Source of the DNA: Apus apus
Lineage: Eukaryota; Chordata; Aves; Apodiformes; Apodidae
Length of the DNA: 64,000 nucleotides
NCBI RefSeq assembly: GCF_020740795.1
Contig: NC_067312.1
Location: 48,059,905 to 48,123,904 of the forward strand
Direction: 5' to 3'
The notes beneath the pieces are model-generated. The model was not told the DNA's origin. It searched no databases and saw only the letters and a program-made list of their open reading frames with translations. This document shows positions 26,101 to 38,800 of this stretch, one piece after another. Position 1 is the first letter of the stretch, and each line of letters starts with the position of its first letter. The position numbers were made by a program, and so were the translations under genes.

Positions 26101-28622
26101 TTTCAGCTGGAAAGGCCAAAGGAAATCACATTAAATTTCTCTTTCATAGCGCTATTATCCTATACATCCCTTTCACAGTTTTGTCATCGGCTGGTCACAC
26201 TGACTTCATAACTGGCTTCCTGCTTTTCACGTATTTCAAGTCCCTTTTACTATTAGTTTGACAATCTTTTCTACAGAGCTCTGAAAGTATTTTCTCTTCC
26301 TTACTTCTGCTCTTAATCTTCTGTTTTCAATAAATCTGCTAGACTTTAGGGCCTCCATTGGTCTCCTCATGCAGGCAAGCCTTAAATTTTTAATAAATTT
26401 TTAGAATAAAAAAATGGCTGCTTCTCTGTGACTGAAGATGACATTGAAAACCAAATGAAAAAAATTCCAAACAACCCAAAACTTAAACCACATCCTCCAG
26501 AACAAAGCAGCAAATTCCCTCCAGAATAAATGACAGCACAATTAAAATTCAGATATTCCTTTTCTAATGAAAGGCATGAGAAGTGGCAACTACTATAGCT
26601 TTTTGTCACTTCTGTAGCTAGTAAGCATATACCTGGGAAAAAGTAAGCCCACTGTGCACCAGCCTTGCATAAGACTTGTGCAACACTGAAATCCTACTTA
26701 GTCCATCAAAATACAGTCTAAGTGTGATTTAATTAGCAGAGGCTTACTGTAGCTTTTGTGAGCTGGAGTGAATTTCACCTTTAACTGTCAACTCAGCTTA
26801 ACTGATCTGACATTGATTACTCAAAGTTTTACATAATCACCAGGCTGGAAGGAAGACATTAATGCAAAGGCATTGTCATTGAAAAAGAAGGATCAAATCC
26901 AAAAGCTGAGTAAACTCGGATGAGAATGTCTATGAGTGGAGGAGACTACTGCTTCCCTGAACACAGCTGGGAGGTGCTACCTGCTGCCACCCAGGGCTGT
27001 GGCAGAGCTCTCTCTGAAGGGCAGGCACGAGCATGACTGGGCTTCTGACCAAAGGCTAACACGTTCTCAAAACATTTTTTTCAGTTTCTAACAAAACAGG
27101 TGTTTTGGTCTGGGCTGCTTTGAATTATGATAGAGTGTATAGAAGCAGTAACATTAGCTTGCTTTGAAATCCATGCAGAGAAGGAAGAATTATTTCAGTA
27201 TGTGGATACAAAACTGTGTCATGGTGACTCACACACGTAGATCTATCAGCATTAAAATATCCTGATTTTTCTCATTGCATTTAAAAATAATGTCATTTTA
27301 CTGTTTCATTCCTTGTTCCCATCCAAAAACTTTTTCTTTCATGGTGCTGTACAAGGGTGATGGGAAGATGATTTCAGCACAAGTCACCTCTTTTCAACAC
27401 ATATAGACAGAGTTAAAATGTACTTTTCTGTTTTGAGATAAAGCCAACATTCTTGTTAGTGAAATATTCAGAAACAGCAGAGTAGTAACATTCAAAATTG
27501 TGTGAATGATATCACAGGTCGATAAAAGATTGTCTTCTGGCCCCTAGTCTGGAGACATCTTTCCCTTTGCCTGATTTTTGGTTGTTGTGATTCAACTTCT
27601 GTAAAAGAATTAGCAGGCCTGGGTACTAAGTAAGAAGAAAAATTAATATAATGTAATGTAATGTGATTAATATAATGTGATATGTTAGAATAACATGACA
27701 CGATATGATACAATATAATATATAATACAATATATAAAATGTATATAATACTATACAACAATATAATAATTATTTCTTTTGCCTACCAACTGTAATAATT
27801 CTATTAGACTTCCAAATGTGTGTCTGTGACATTGAGGAGTTATACCCACCAGCAACTGAATTATCTGTGAACTGAAACACTTTATTTAGCAAAATATAAC
27901 TTCACATTCCATGATGTCAGAGTTATTTTTCTTCCTTATTTTTTAAAACCAGAAGATAATTAATTTAAAATCATATAGTAGCAGTTTTTTGAATACACAA
28001 GAGTAAGATGCGAACCAGACATTTTGGCTGTACAGCTATTTGAAAGCACATATGTTGATGTCAATGGTAATCATGCAGCTAAGTATTCACCCTGGGCAGA
28101 ATCACAGTTGTGACTGGGAGCCTCAATATATTAAATTCCTGTGCATATTTATACAACATCTATATAGTATCTGTGCAGAAAATTAAAAGGAACAACCACT
28201 CAAAGATGCATTCCTTTTTTGCTTTGAGTAGAAAATACTGTGCTGTCCAGATTAATTTTTCCATCTGTCTTGCCTTCAAGGTTTGCTGTCCCACATATTT
28301 TCAGAGCATGCCTAATGGGTTGCATCACAAAATGGAGGCAGGAGACCTACCCCTCTCCCCTTGTGAAGTTCAGTGCTAACAGAACTCACCTGAGACAACT
28401 TCTTCTCCACTTCATTATGTGCAACTTTCCATACATCAAAGCTTACACAGTAGCATGTCTGCCTGTAGCTGCAGAAAGGTGCCTAAGACACAAGGCAGGA
28501 GGCATTTGTTGTAGAGACTACTTTAAGCTGTACCTGCTGTGATGCAGGGCTTGATGGATTCAGCTACTAGATACAGATGCCCAAAACAGGAAAAAAAGCA
28601 AATAACACATGAAGCTTTACTT
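26101..28622. other. intergenic between ADAMTS19 and MINAR2
   Basis: No exon recognised. Contains an AT-rich low-complexity stretch at 27650-27770. Confidence 0.5.
27650..27770. repeat. AT-rich low-complexity tract
   Basis: Loose units of TAATATAATG and TATAATAC type, over 120 bp. Confidence 0.75.
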
Positions 28623-29673
28623 TTTATTGAAAATGTAAAAATCATGTGAATCATGTACAGTATTTTCACATAAGGAAAATTTTAGCTGTTTCATAATGTT
28701 TCACAAAATTGTAAAACATTTGATTTTTATAAAGACTTTTTCATAAAACAGATAAAACCAAAGTAGTATTACAAAGCTATTGTCTAAATCATCAACAAAA
28801 ACCTGAAGATGTTTAACACATTAATACATACAATTGTCAGGAGTGTAAATCTGCAAGAGGACACACATCGGCATAGAGGGACTGGGTTTTTTTGCTTCAA
28901 AATATTTTAAATCAAGTGACATGTTAATAAAGTATAGATGTGTATTCATAGGATGATAAAAGTTCTAGGACTGTCTCTCAACACTACCTCAAACAGTGCA
29001 ACAGTGATTCAGTGTAAACCTCTACAGTGTTTCATTGATTCGATACTTGTCTTCAAGTATGTGTCCATAAGAATGATCAAAATTTCTACTTAGGTATTTT
29101 AATTTTCATAAGTTACAGTAGATTATCCCCTTCAGTATGTTTCTAAATAAAATGAATGGATTTCACAATACATTCTGTAATAACCTGTTCAATAACGTTA
29201 GCTTACTCACCTTAACAGCTGTTGTGAAATACACAAGCTCATTCTGACTCTGAATGCCAAAAGTGTAATAAAATTAAAATGGGGTTCACTTCCATATACA
29301 ACAAAAATATTCAGGTAAATTAAAATAAATTCAAGATAAAATGATGTGTTTTTTTTACAACAGAGACATGATCCTACTGAAAATAAACATGTAAAGTACT
29401 AGTTACTATTTTTTAGGAATTTTGATAAATGTATCCAAAATTGCTCACATAAAAATTAACTACAGAAACATCAGAGGATAAAAAAAGTTGGCTGTCTAGC
29501 CACACAATTAAAGATATCTGGCAGGCAAAAATAAATTAATTTGATTAAATTACATGTAATCCGATAATACGTGGTCTGAAGAAGAGTGTGTGTGTGTGTG
29601 TTATGTGTGTACGTGTGTGTATAAATAATAAGATTGGTAAGAGCTGAAAGCCAGCCAGCCAGCCTGACAGAGG
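28623..29673 (-). other. ADAMTS19: putative ADAMTS19 3' UTR
   Basis: About 1 kb of AT-rich DNA after the stop with no recognisable repeat except a TG/CA tract. On the minus strand AATAAA lies at 28628-28623; ATTAAA at 29103-29098 could give a shorter form. No other AATAAA was seen between the stop and 28623. The extent is inferred, not proven. Confidence 0.5.
29584..29620. repeat. TG/CA microsatellite
   Basis: Imperfect (TG)n with TATG/TACG interruptions, inside the putative ADAMTS19 3' UTR. Confidence 0.85.
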
Positions 29674-29825
29674 TCAGCTCTTTTGTTGCATTTTTTGTGC
29701 ATAAAAGTCCCTGCATGTCTCACAGCACCGCTGATACCACCTCATGTCTTGACAAAGGTTCTTCTCTCTTATCACCCTGCAGTACACAGGCCACTGGTCT
29801 CCCAGGCACTTGAATGTTAAAGCAG
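29674..29825 (-). CDS. ADAMTS19: ADAMTS19 last exon: PLAC domain and stop
   Basis: Coding part is 152 nt; acceptor CACAG ends at 29826, stop TGA at 29676-29674. It encodes [40 protein letters not shown] and YAQKMQQKS. This is the PLAC (protease and lacunin) module with its six cysteines, at the C-terminus as in ADAMTS19 of other vertebrates. The 3' UTR continues to lower coordinates. Confidence 0.96.
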
Positions 29826-32800
29826 CTGTGGAACAACAACAACAAAATCAAATATACATTACTGTCATATTTATTAGTGAAGAACAAGGTAGCAAAGGTG
29901 ACAAGGAAAACAGAAGTGTATCTGGGGAAGAGAAAGAAGAATAGATGTAGATACTCAATTAAAGAAAGAAAGAAAAAAACATTATAAGTTTTTCAAGGCC
30001 AGCTTAATTTTTACATCGGATTAAGCTGCATTGAAACCTCATGTTCATGTCCCAACAAAGAGGAAGGTAGGCAAGAGTGCCAGAAGGCTTGCATGGAGCA
30101 AGGAGCTCCTGGACACATTTAAATGTAAAAACAAGGTTTGCGGAGAGTGGAAGCAGGAACAGGTATCCTGAGAGAATTACAGGCAAGTTGCCAAAGAAGC
30201 AAGGGATCAGGTAATGAAGGACAAAGCACAGAGAGAATTGAATCTGGCCAGGGATGTTAACAAGAAAACTTTTTACAACTTTGCCAGTGATAGGAAGAAC
30301 ATGAGGGAAACTGTGGTTCACTCCAGAAGGAAAATGGGAGACCTGGGCATGAAAGACGTAGGGAAGGCTGAGATACTCAATGACTATTTTGACTGTCTTC
30401 ACTGGCGAGAGCTCAGGTAACACAATCCAAGTTAGAGAAGGCAAAGGAAAAGGAAGATCCCCCCACTGTAGGAGAAAAACAGGTTTGTGACCATCTGAAG
30501 GAACTCAAGGTGCAGAAGTCCATGCGACCTGACAAGATTTATCCACAGCTCCTGAAGAAACTGACCAATGAACTTGCAAAGCCTCTGCTCATGGACTACT
30601 TTGAAAAGTCCTGGTAGTCTGGCAAAGTTCTCACTGACTGGAAAAGGGAAAACATCACTCCCATTTTCAAAAAGCAAAAAAAAAGGAAGAACCAGGGAAC
30701 TACAGGCCAGTCAACCTCTCCTCAGTGCCCAGCAAGATCATGGAGCAGATCCTCCTGAAGGCTCTGCTGAGGCAGATGGAAAACAAAGGAGCGACTGGTG
30801 ACAGCCAACATGGCATCACCAAGGTCAAATCCTGCCTGAATAATTTGGTGGCCTTTTACAATGGCAACACAGCATCAATGGACAATGGAAGAACAAACAA
30901 TGTCATCTACCTGGAGCTGTGCAAAGCTTTCAACACTGTTCCATGTCACATCATGGTACCTAAATTAGAATATGGATTCAATGGATGGACCACTTGTTGG
31001 GTAAGGAACTGGCGAGGTTGTTGCACTCAAAGAGTGGTGATCAACAGCTCAATGTCCAGGTGGACAGTGACAAGTGGTGTTCCTCAAGTGTTCCCACTCA
31101 GACTGGTGCTGTTTAATATCTTTGTCAGTGACATGGAGAGTGGAATTGAGTTTACCCTCAGCAAGTTTGCTGATGACAACAAACTGTGTGGTGAGATCAA
31201 CACTCTGCAGGGAAGGGATGCCAGCCAGAGGGACCTTGACAGGCTTGAGAAGGGGGCTTGTGCAAACTGCATGAAGATCAACAAGGCCAAGTGCAAGGTT
31301 CTGCACCTGGGCTGGGGCAATCCCAAACACCGTTACAGGTTGGGTGGAGATTGAATCAAAAACAGCTCTGAGGAGAAGGACTTGGGGGTGTTGGTTGATG
31401 AGAAGCTCAACATGAGCTGGCACTATGCACTTGCAGCCCAGAAAGCCAACCAGGTTCTGCATCAAAAAGAAATGTGGCCAGCAGGTCGAAGGAGTTGATT
31501 TTCCCCCTCTACTTTTCTCTCGTGAGATCCCACCTGGAGTACTGTGTCCAGTTCTGGAGCCCCCAACATAAGAAGAACATGGACCTCCTAGAGGAAGTCC
31601 AGAGAAGAGCCACAAAGATGATCAGAGGATTGGAGCACTTGTCTTATGAAGACAGTCTGAGACAGCTGGCCTTGTTCAGGCTGGAGAAAACTCCAGGGAG
31701 ACCTTATAGCAGCCTTCCAGTACCTGAAGGGGGCCTACAAGAAATCTGCAGAGGGACTTGTGATAAGAACATGAAGTGAAAGGACAAGGGATAATGGCTC
31801 TGAACGTAAAGAGGGTAGATTTAGGTTAGGAATTAGGCAGAAATTCTTCAGTGTGAGGGTGGTGAGACGCTGGAAAAGGTTGCCTGGGGAAGGAGTGGAT
31901 GCCTGCTCCCTGCATGTGTTCAAGGCCAGGTTAGAAGGGGACTTTGGGCAACCTGATCTGAGTGGGAGGTGTCCCTGCCAATGCAGTGGGGTTGGAACTA
32001 GATGATCTTTAAAGTCCCTTCCAATCCAAACCATTCTGTGATTCTAAGATTGCATACAACCTGCAATCTTAGACTTGCATTTCATGCAGAGATAATCTAT
32101 TTGGCAGGAGGATTTATCGTAACAAGGGCTCTGAAGAATCATCTTAAAAAGGGGATGCTGTGTTACAGCAAGCCTTTGAGTATTCTCCAGTCATGCTCAA
32201 GAAGCAGATGAACACATTGTAATGGTGACACCACCATCAACAACCCACTAGGAAATTAAAATTAAAATAATGAACAGCTCTGTAATTATGCAGTTATGTG
32301 ATTTCTTTAAGACCAATAGAGACCTGTGTTCCTCCAGGAACAGCAAATCTCTTCATGTTAGTAATTTTCCTTCACACGTCCTAATCCATCAGGCATAGAT
32401 TATAGAGATCTGAACTAAAGCAAGTGGAAAGACCTGTCTGTACTTGAGGAACAAGTAAGTGCCTCTTTGATCTCACAAATAACTCAAGAACATAGTCTGC
32501 AGAGCTTTCAGAGAGAAAAAAAGGTATTATTTTTACTTTAGAAATATTTTATAAAATTAAGTGACATATATAAACATATATAACATCTTTATAATATCTC
32601 TTATATAAACATATTTGAATCTCAGATGTTTTGTGTCCATAATATCATGCAGTCCCATAATATGGTCCTTTCTTGCATAACAAAACCCTTCACCATTACG
32701 AGAAACATTCTCTAATGTAGACACTGGAAAACTGAGGCAGAGAGACAACCTTCTGCACAGAATTTATACCTCCTGAGTCTTAGTCCTGCTTTTAAACTGG

Positions 32801-35800
32801 GATCTTTACAGAGGGAAATGACTAACAAGACAGTGGGAATGTGTTTTTTTGTCTGCTTACCTAACCTAGGTGATGTTATTGTGTTAACATTAACCTTCTC
32901 ATTGCAGGCATGGAGATGACAAGGTCTGTAGGCTGCAGGCTTTTCTGAGGAAAAGCATTCATTGCCATGTCTTCCTGTGATCTTGTGCATGCACTGGATG
33001 ACTCGGGACTGCATCCCTTTGCCACAGGTGACGGAGCACTGGAACACACAGAAGACACACACTCATTCAAAAGGTATTTTTTTCCTGTAAACATGAAAGT
33101 GAAATGCCAGTGGCTGCTTCTTCAGTTATCAGCCTTCCAAGATTTCTGCCTTCCATTCTGTTAGCTAAATGAAAATCAATTTTAAAGGCAAAAAAAAGCA
33201 GCAGTATTCATTGAAGGGTTGATTCCAGCATCCTGCTGCTGTGAAGATCCACTTTGTAGAGCCTTTGATGAAACGGAAATAAAGCAATGATCCTGAAGAC
33301 AGCAGGGGCTGTTCTTCTCTATTTGCATCCTAATTTACTCTTATTAGAGGTGAAAGTGATAGCAAAAAAACCCAACAACGTAGGGACACTGACAGAGAAA
33401 AGCCTTTTTAATTATGCCATTACCTCTGCCAGTGCAAAAGTGCTTTTTCTACTGAGCAGAGTGCATGCCTCTTGTCTTTGTGTTGCAACTTCATGCTTTC
33501 AGGTGTGTCCCACAAATAAAGCACAATGTGAAATATGCTGCCTGGCCTTCTATCAACCTTCCCATCTTGTTACCACAGGGAATGAGGTGAGAAAATAAAA
33601 CAGCTGAGTGCTGTAATGATGCTAGCATTCTACTGCTATCACAGTGGTGCAATATAGTAGAGTGAAAACCTGAGTAGTACTATACAGATGCATACAAAAC
33701 ATATTCCAAAACAACAAAATACATGCTTTCCCCTTCACTGACTTTTTCTGAACAAAATTTCTCAGGACTTGAATTATTTTTGTGTCCATTGACATATGTT
33801 CAATTACTTTAATTACAAATCAATTAAAGATGGAGATGGAGAAGTATAGTTGTCTGAAAAGAAAGAATAATTTTGGGTGTAGGAAACACTAAAGGTTCTT
33901 TTTACCATTTAGTTTTGTTATCTATCTGCTTTTAAGTGACATTTTAACACTGTTAGTTGGAGGAAATATTTATGTATGCCAAGTGGAAACAGAGGGATTT
34001 CACACAAATACGTGTATCAAGAGAAGTGAGACGTACCTTTTCGACTCCTGAGTCTCCAGGAGATGAACAAGGGACTAGAATATACATTTGAAGGGTGTTG
34101 TCACAAGGGACTGAACAAGGTCCAAAGCACATGTCAACTTGTAAGCACATGTCAACTTGTAAGCACATGAAATAGGTGGCATTCTACACAGCCACCAAGT
34201 GGACTTGATTTTGGTTCTGTTCTCAGTGATGTATACCAGGAATAATTCCACAAAGTCCATAAAGAACTTAAATTTCTTGCAAAGCTTATCAGATACAGCT
34301 TGCATGAACCAAGGCATGCAAATATATTCAATAATACATATAACAATATATTATATTTTATACAATAATATATACAATCATAGAATTACAGAATCATAGA
34401 ATCGTTTGAGTTGGAAGGGAGTTTAAAGATCATCTAGTTCCAGCGCCCCTGCATTGGCAGGGACACCTCCCACTAGATCAGGTTGCTCAGAGCCCCATCC
34501 AGCCTAGCCTTGAACACTGCCAGGGATGGGGCTTCCACAATTACCCTGGGCAACCTGTGCCACTGTACCATCATCCTCACACTAAATAATTCCCTCCTAG
34601 TCTCTAACCCAAATCTCCCCTCTTCCAGTTTTGATCCACTACCCCTTGTCCTCTCACTACAAATCCTTGAAAAAAGTTCCTTCCCAGCTTTCCTGTAGGC
34701 CCACTTCAGGTACTGGAAGGCACCTATATGGTCCCCCTGGAGCTTTCTCTTCTCCAGGCTGAACAAACCCAACTCTCTCAGCCTGTCTTCGTAGGAGAGG
34801 TGCTCCAACCCTCTAATCATCTTTGTGGCTCTCCTCTGGGCTTTCTCCGTGAGCTCCATGTCCTTCTTATGCTGGGGGCTCCAGAACTGGACACAGTACT
34901 CTAGGTGGGTTCTCAAGAGCTGAGTAAAGGAAAAGAATCACCTCCCTTGACCTGTTGGCTAAGCTTCTTTTGATGCAGCACAGTATGTGGCAAGCACATA
35001 TTGCTGGCTCATGTAGAGCTTCTCATCCCACATCACCCCACAGTCCTTCTCCTATCAATTGTTCTCGATCCATTGTTCACCCAGCCAGTATTTGTGCTTG
35101 GATTTGCTCCAAGGCAGGTGCAGGACTGTGCACTTGGTCTTGTTGAACTGTTATATTAAACATAATGAATACATAATTTTTTATTCAATAGCAATAACAG
35201 CATAACAAATATGCTGTTTTCAGGAGGGAATTCTGCTAGTACTGGTGTCTTTTCAAAGTAGAAGTCTGTCATTAACTTTTAATCTAGTATACTGGTTTTA
35301 AATTGCCTAAGAAAAAGTCTCTCAACAGAATTCCTTATACTGAATTCTCTGCCTTTTTCCTATGCAGCTAAAAATAATCTGGCTTCCTATAACAGCCAGC
35401 ATTATGCACGTGGCAAATCAGTATAATCACACATATATATAATCAAATTTTATCACCAATAACAGCCAGAACATCAATCTTAACCTTGCCAAAATTCCAG
35501 CCACTTCTCAGATTTGTTTCTCTGTAATTTGATAGAAGTTTCTCTCTTGAATATTTTAATGGAATAGCAAGTTAGACAATGGAATAGCAAAATTAAACAA
35601 ACAAACAAACCCCAAACATACAAAAAACAACACAAAAACCCCTAAAATCTGAGAATGAAGGATGAAGATGAAGTTAATATGATGAAGATAAGACCATGAA
35701 GGTAATATGATTAAGGTAATATTGAAAGATTATCACAATGACCTTAATTTAGAGTAATTTTTCACAGACTATTGTATTTTTTCCCCTTTAGTAGGACACC

Positions 35801-38800
35801 TGCATGTTTATTAAACAAAGTCAAGTACATGTGAGCTTGTAGTATCTATATATCTTCTTCTATCAGCTACAGAGGAGCAGGACAGAAAAGGCAGGTGGAT
35901 CTGGTACACAAGATCTCCTAAAATAATTTTTCTGCACTTAACTTTTGGTTATCATAAAATAAGTAAGTGCAGCCTAGCCATCTGGAGTACTGGAGAGGAG
36001 AATGGGATTTGAAAACACTAGACTTCGGCTGACAAAATGGAATTCAGTGGTTTATCTACTAATTGATAATGCATAATAATTCATGCATGCAGGTGGCTTT
36101 GTGGAGAGCGCTCTGGCTGCATTCACAATTTCTCAATATCAAAAGATCTCTGGCCTGAACATTTCTTGTGACTGCAACTGAGACAATATGCAACAACCAA
36201 ACAGCTTTCTCTCACTAATGAGTGTTTAGGCCCTGAGTTTCTATGCAGTACATGGCAAGATTTTGGCATTAAAAACTTAATTGGTGAATTAACTTCCTTT
36301 TAATGACTGAGTCACTACTGGTCTTTGTGAGATATTTCAAAGAACATTATGCAGCATTTCAATATTGTTTTCTATTAAAAGATGTGTACCTCTTGCAAAT
36401 AAGTAATTTTAATCTTACATGACCTACTTATGAACATACAAACTTTAGAGGAAGAAACTGACACTAAAGGATGATGAAATTAAATGTCTCAGTTAATACA
36501 GGACATAAATGGCAAAACAGGAAATACGAAAATTGCCTTTGGGTTTATCTTCTTTTCACAGAAATGTACTTATTTTTAACTTTATATTTAGTCTTATTTT
36601 ATAAAACTGATTACTTCCATTAAATCTTGTATGATGTCTGGGGAAAACTGTGAAGAGGCAGGGCTAGCACGTTGATTTGCAATCCAAAAATTTAAAAGCC
36701 AGCCTGATCAGTTTACATGTAAAGAGAGTTTTTTCTGAACCATTAGTGTTTTAAAACCAACCAGGGATTTGATATTCAAGCTGTGGTCTTCTGTGTCCAC
36801 ACAGCAGCAGCAGCAGTGGTGACTGATTTCAGAATTAAGAATGCTACTGAGAAACAGTATCTCTTTCACATATCTAAATTATCTCATATTCAGAGCAGGA
36901 TGAAACAGTTTGAAATGGGGAAAACACACATCAGGTATGGCATTTAGCAGTGCATTTGTTAGCTACACAGACAAACAGTGCAATTTCTGTTTGTCTCCAT
37001 TAAGTGGTCTTAAACCAGAATTTGTGCTGCATACACGCTAGCCAACTGCTGCTATAACTGAAAGCAGACACTGCATATTGCAGGATAAAAGGCATTAATA
37101 ATATTTTTATTTTTGACACTGAAAAGGTATGGACTTGGCCTAGTTTCATTAGGAAACATGTCAACTTCTGCAAACCACCTAGATACAACTCAGCAATAGC
37201 TCTGATCCTCACTGTCATACTAATTTTTCTGCATGCAAAATCATAGAATGTATTGGATTGGAAGGGACATATGAAGGTCATCTAGTCCAAACCCCCTACA
37301 GTAAGCAGGGACATCTCACACTAGAACAGACTGCTCAGAGCCTCATCAAGCCTGGTCTCCAGGGATGGGGCCTCCATCACCTCTTCAGGCAACCTGCTTC
37401 AGTGATCCACTACCCTAACTGTAAAGAAATTCTCCCTAATTTCCTACCTAAATCTACCCTACTATAGTTTAAGGCTATTGCCCCCTCTCCTATAGCTACA
37501 TGCCCTTGTGAGTAATTCTTCCCCAGCATGTTATAGGCCCCTTTCAGGTATTGGAAGGTTGCTATAAGGTTCCCCCAGAGTTTTCTCTTCTTCAGGCTGA
37601 ATAACCCCGACTCTCTCAGTCTGTCTTCATAAGAGCGGTGTTCCAGGCCTCTGATAATTTTTGTGGCCCTCCTCTGAACATGCTCCAACAGGTCCACATC
37701 CTTCTTGTGTTGGGGGCTCCAGAGCTGGATGCAGTGCTCCAGGTGAGGTTTCACCAGGGCAGAATAGAGAGGGAGAAGCATCTCTCTCGATCTGCTGGCC
37801 AAACTTCTTTTGATGCAGCCTTGGTTGGTCTTCTGGGCTGCACTTGCGCATTGGTGTTTCATGTCCAGCTTTTCATCCACTAGTATCCCCAGGTCCATCT
37901 GGAAGGCATCCCATCCCTCTGACATATCCACCACACCACCCAGCTTGGTGTCATCAGCAACTTGCTGAGGGTGCTCTCACTGCCACTGTCAATATCATTA
38001 ATGAAGATAATAACTCTGGTCTCAGTACAGACCCCTGAGGGACACCACTTGTCACCGTTTTCTCTCTGGACACTGAGCAACTGACCACTACTCTCTGGGA
38101 GCAACCATCCAGCCAATTCCTTATCCACTGAACAGTCCACCTATGAAGCCCCCATCTCTCCAACTTAGAGAGAAGGATGTTGTGGGTGACTGTGTCAAAG
38201 GCCTTGCAGACTTTCACACAGATGACATCCATAGGTCTTCCCTTGTCTACTGATGCAGTCACTCCACTGTAGAAAGCCACTAGGCTGGTTCCCCTAGGGA
38301 AGCCGTGCTGGCTGTCCTGAATCACCTCCCTGTCCTCCATGTGCTTTAGCATGTCTTCTAGGAGGATCTGTTCCATAATCTTCCCAGGCATAGAGCCGAG
38401 GCTGACAGGTCAATAGTTTCCAGGGTCCTCCTTTCTTCCCTTTTTAAAAATGGATGTAATGTGTACCTTTTTTCAATCACTAAGGGCTTCACTTGTCTGC
38501 CATGTCTGCCATGACTTTTCAAATATCAGGGAGAGCAGCTGGGCAACTACATCAGCCAATTCCTTCAGGGCTCTGGGACGGACCTCATCAGGTTCCATGG
38601 ACTTGTGTATGTTCAGGTTCCTCAGATGGTAACGAACTTTGTCTTTGTTTATGGTGGGAAAGACTTTGTCTTGTGGTCTCTGTCCTGTGAACTTGAGAGC
38701 CACAAGGAGAAGGGTTGCCACTGAAGACCTAGGCAAAAAAATTGTTGAGAATCTCAGCCTTCTCCTCATCTGTTGTTACTAGTTGACCACTATTGCTCAT

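Noticed and set aside
30004-30444. 146-residue minus-strand ORF
   Set aside because: Antisense of the CR1 linker region.
30725-31354. 209-residue ORF with reverse transcriptase motifs
   Set aside because: Part of the dead 2-kb CR1 copy, not a host gene.
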